From Mesaphorura yosii (taxonomy: Eukaryota > Arthropoda > Collembola > Poduromorpha > Tullbergiidae): 64,000 nucleotides of DNA. The notes beneath the pieces are model-generated. The model was not told the DNA's origin and searched no databases. It was given only the letters and a program-made list of their open reading frames with translations. The translations under genes and the position numbers were made by a program. Below, in pieces: positions 60,757-64,000 of the stretch (within the stretch, counting starts at the first letter, position 1; each line of letters opens with the position of its first letter). The DNA lies in NCBI GenBank assembly GCA_009869945.1, contig WIXG01000365.1, positions 1-64,000 on the forward strand, read 5' to 3'.

Positions 60757-62861
60757 ATGGGGCCAGCAAATCGACAATATGCGACAGCAATAATTTTGTT
60801 TACGTTGTGTCAAGCGGGTGCCTGGAGTTGGAGTAAGTCTGAATTTAGAAGTTAATCTGAATGGCAAGAAGAAAACTGCGAGAATTCTAATGATTGCGAT
60901 TCTTAATTCCTTCTTGCGGCCCAAGCAGTAACTTTGGTGGACGGAGGCAACGTTCCCATTACGCCGGATGTCATTTATGGTGACAGGCCATTGAAGACTG
61001 ACGTTGGGTCAGAGGAGCTTCTTCTTCGCGATGATTCGAATACAACGGCTACTATTTATCGCACGTGAGTGACACTTTCTTAATCCGGCAGCAGCACGGG
61101 ACGCACGTTGATTTAACTCACTAAGATGCTTATTTATGGTTTTAGGCAACTATTCAACAAAACTTTCGAAAACTACACGAGTGCGACTCTCGTCTTTTAC
61201 AATTATGAACCAGATGACCTCGACAAGTTACCAAATATAAAGTTGAAGGATCCGGGGTTTGTTTTTCGCAACGATTCAGTCTCCATTGTGCCACTCAGGC
61301 CCGGTCGACTGACGGTCAAATCCTACGTTTCATTACGTATTAACAAGACAAGTAGCCTTAATGAGTAAGTGGACATTCTCGGCTTCACTCCTCTGTAGTC
61401 TGGGTCTGAAACTTAAGTGGTCTTTCTGCATCTTCATCCGCAGTACAGACGATGTGGACAACATATTTTTTCGTGTGTCAGCGTACAAATATGACATCCT
61501 GATCACCATCAGTGAAGTAGTGGGTTGGCTGTACTTCATTGCGTGGTCAATTTCGTTCTACCCGCAAGTGTATCAGAATTGGAGCAGGAAAAGGTAATTC
61601 AGCTCAAGCTCAAGTTTTAGTGACGAAAAATTGATAGCAACTCTAAATTTCGATCTTATTTCAGCGTCCGAGGTTTGAGTCTTGACTTCGTGTTCTTAAA
61701 TATTACGGGCTTCAGCGTGTACGGAATTTACAACGTTGGCTTATTTTGGGTGCAAAGCGTTCAGGTAACTAATCAGCAAAATTATTTTAAAGATGCATGG
61801 CAAATGGATGAACTCCTCATTTCTTTTGTGCAGGTGGAATATTTGGCCGATGATCCCACCGGAGTGATTCCTGTCCAGCCGAACGATGTTGCCTTCACTT
61901 TTCATGCGATTTTCGCATCCGGCATAATTGCCGTTCAGTGCCTTATCTATGACGTAAGCTGCAAGTATTTAGAAAGACTTCTTCTATTCACATTCCACGT
62001 CACCGAACTTGTGTTGGTCATTTTAGAAAGGATCACAGGCAATTTCAAACGCTGGGAGGACCGTTTTGGGTGGAATATTTAGCTTTCTCTTCATAATTTT
62101 AATTGTAGCCATCTCAGACGCAATTTCATGGCTACTGTTTCTGTCCATGTGTTCCTACGTGAAGCTATTTATTACATTAATTAAGTATATTCCGCAGGTG
62201 AGTGAGAAATATTGCAGAGATTGAGATTCGGAGAGCCTTATCAGTCTCATCTTGTCTTAGGCGTACCTAAATTGGTCACGTCAGAGTACTTCCGGGTGGT
62301 CCATCGGGAACATTTTGCTGGACTTCACGGGTGGAATTCTGAGCATAGTGCAAATGTTTATCATCAGCTACAATTTTGGTAAGGTCTTCAAACCGTCGCT
62401 CGTCATTGCTACATTGCTCGCATTGATTTTGTAAATCCTTACGATTCGTGACAGATGACTGGATTTCGCTGTTTGGAGACTTCACGAAGTTCGGGCTTGG
62501 CCTCTTCTCTGTTTGCTTCGATATCTTCTTCATAATTCAGCATTATGTGCTTTACAAGTAAGTTAAAATTGAAATCATGAGCATTTAGTCCTTAAATTCA
62601 TTATAATAATTCATTGGTTTAAATGTGTTTTATAGAAATCATCGCAATTACGAGCCAATCGAGGGGGGGATCATGAACAATGAGTCGGGCATCACATCTT
62701 CAAATCACCACCATCACAATGAAGATCTTGTAACCAGCCGTCAGCACGAACGGTTCCAGGCGGATGACGACGAGGAGCAAGAGCAAGACAACTCAATCCA
62801 TGAAATACTGGACAGCACATCAGGCGTTCCGCAGGCACAGTCGGTGGTGGCGCGTGGTTAA
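60757..62861 (+). CDS. CTNS: Cystinosin, lysosomal cystine/H+ symporter
   Basis: Exports cystine from lysosomes, driven by protons. Exons: 60757-60832, 60929-61064, 61146-61364, 61444-61593, 61665-61764, 61834-61953, 62027-62197, 62261-62378, 62455-62557 and 62636-62861. They give 472 residues; phases and GT-AG sites agree throughout. A signal peptide ([13 protein letters not shown]) precedes a glycosylatable luminal domain, then seven spans. PQ-loop 1 is [14 protein letters not shown] followed by the proton-coupling Asp201 ([13 protein letters not shown]). PQ-loop 2 is [14 protein letters not shown] with Asp345 in ILLDFTGG. The end of the seventh span, [19 protein letters not shown], gives a tyrosine sorting signal (YEPI, 403-406) where the human protein has GYDQL. 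A further tail of about 65 residues rich in His, Asp and Glu makes it longer than the usual 360-400. Confidence 0.96.
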
Positions 62862-63214
62862 GTTGCTGTTAACCACAGGGCGTTCCGAGACCAGAGACGT
62901 AATTATTCATCGTCCACGGGAGAATCTTCATTTTGGATCTTATGAAACGGAAACGCGAACAATAATTCACCCGCCACATAATTGAGGGTTTTTATATGTA
63001 ATTTTATAGCTGACTTGAAGTTGATTGTTGATATCTGAAAACTATTACAGAAATTGGCAAATCTAAAAATCTATCAGTAGACAATTTCTTAGTGGAATAG
63101 GAATTTAAGGATAGCACGCCATGTCATAAAATGATACATCAACTGATCCTGTAATTATTATTGATTATCGCGATCGCCGTCGATAGTTAAGGTTAACATA
63201 ATTACGCGAAGCAG
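62862..63214. other. Region between the cystinosin and secreted-peptide stop codons
   Basis: About 350 bases of AT-rich DNA between two convergent genes, probably their 3' untranslated regions. No further feature is seen. Confidence 0.45.
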
Positions 63215-63518
63215 TCATGTAAATGGGCAAAGTTCTTTGTTATCAAGTCCGTCGAGCCCCGAACCGATTAAAGAATTGTACATCTTGAATGAAATTTGAA
63301 CAGTGAAGCAGATGCATGAGAATGTATGGTTGACTAAAATGTGAGAAGAGCCGCGGCGAAGCATCCGTACGGTGACATTGCAAATATTCGCCTTCTCCGC
63401 TATACAACATTGCGAATCGGCATAATCATTTCGAAGTTGTTGGAGTGCAGTGAATTGAATTAAACTCACAATAATTATCACCGAACAATTTGGCAGCAAG
63501 AATTAATAGTAATAGCAT
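63215..63518 (-). CDS. Candidate small secreted cysteine-containing peptide
   Basis: Two exons, 63518-63470 and 63399-63215, are joined by a 70-base GT-AG intron in phase 1 (donor ATT|GTGAGT, acceptor TTGTATAG). They encode 77 residues. The first exon is almost purely a signal peptide (MLLLLILAAKLFGDNY). The mature part contains four cysteines (NIC, SCIC, LCPF), two N-glycosylation sequons (NVT, NHT) and a dibasic LRR. I recognise no family. A secreted ligand, neuropeptide-like factor or defence peptide would fit the size and layout. Support is the clean splice that joins a signal exon to an open frame; against it, the protein is small, short frames can arise by chance, and no homologue is known to me. 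It lies tail-to-tail with cystinosin and head-to-head with the next gene (about 90 bases between start codons). Confidence 0.35.
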
Positions 63519-63609
63519 TTTGAGTAATAATTAAGTAAAGCTTGAGTCTTGAGTGGTTCTGGCTTTTGGTTGTGTTATTGTACTGATTATTACGTAGAAG
63601 TCATTCATC

Positions 63610-64000
63610 ATGGCTTTGGAAAGTATTTGTGGGCTCGACAAAGTTCTCGGCCACAATTTCGGAGTCCGGAAAACCACTGAAGATGACTTCGACGAGGTGG
63701 ATGAATTAACAGCAAACTTCAAAGACTCAACTCGACTTATGCTGCCACCAGCTGTTAATGTAAGGCGTTAAATTATTTATTGTAACTAAATTATAGCGGT
63801 CGTCTGGCATTTAGTTAATGAAATGTTAATTGTAGATTCCGCATTTGGAGAATTTGAAGACAGACTACTTGGATCCGCTTAATCATGGTCCTAAAAACAG
63901 CAATCCGATCAAATTTGGCCACCCAGGCCTGGCAACATTTGTCAAACAGAACCCGGCTGAGCAGCAGAATAAGAGTGCATTCAAGATCCAAGTTGATCAT
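63610..64000 (+). CDS. Unrecognised gene, 5' part only (runs off the right edge)
   Basis: Two exons are visible: 63610-63759 (50 codons from MALESICGLDKVLGHNFG) and 63836 to the window end (at least 55 codons beginning IPHLENLKTDYLDPLNHG). They are joined in phase 0 by a 76-base intron with a GTAAGG donor and a TTGTAG acceptor. The peptide is soluble and fairly acidic in exon 1 (EDDFDEVDEL), with no signal peptide or membrane span in the visible part. The second exon has a Pro/Asn/Gly-containing stretch, KNSNPIKFGHPGLATFVKQN. Family and function are unknown. Its start lies about 90 bases from the start of the candidate secreted peptide on the other strand, so the two may share a promoter. Confidence 0.7.

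Noticed and set aside
1-64000. CRISPR arrays, rRNA, tRNA genes, bacterial operons or plasmid features
   Set aside because: None was seen, and the spliced eukaryotic genes make prokaryotic features unlikely. tRNA genes were not screened by computation.

Overview
The window reads as a nuclear, intron-bearing animal genome, most probably an arthropod. The main evidence is a two-immunoglobulin Dpr-family gene, a family expanded in arthropods, together with short GT-AG introns of about 50-100 bp alongside multi-kilobase introns in one neuronal gene. The species cannot be named from the sequence. All exon boundaries below were read by eye from splice consensus, reading phase and remembered family consensus; no transcript or database was consulted.

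Layout. Positions 1 to about 43,900 are almost entirely non-coding. They hold one large minus-strand gene, a dpr homologue of eight coding exons. Six exons cluster at 8.4-10.3 kb, and two small 5' exons are inferred at 18.7 kb and 35.3 kb, giving introns of about 8.4 and 16.5 kb. No transposon, tRNA or other gene could be supported there. The non-coding DNA is rich in short, imperfectly repeated words and has a few perfect inverted repeats.

From 43.9 kb the window becomes gene-dense. In order it holds: a choline-transporter-like protein (SLC44 family, +, 11 exons); the ribosome-assembly factor BRX1 (-, 5 exons, convergent with the first); an F-box/leucine-rich-repeat-like protein (+, divergent from BRX1); two paralogous single-pass membrane glycoproteins (both -) with an intronless class-3 aldehyde dehydrogenase (-) between them; a small single-span membrane protein (+); cystinosin, the lysosomal cystine transporter (+, 10 exons); a candidate 77-residue secreted peptide (-, 2 exons); and the first two exons of an unrecognised gene running off the right edge (+).

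The genes do not form one pathway. Most are housekeeping (ribosome assembly, lysosomal cystine export, aldehyde oxidation, a transporter), beside one neuronal recognition gene. The least described parts are the paralogous glycoprotein pair, with its 7-nt first coding exon and a GC-AG intron in one copy; the small secreted peptide; and the F-box gene, whose 5' half needs two unusual introns to read through.
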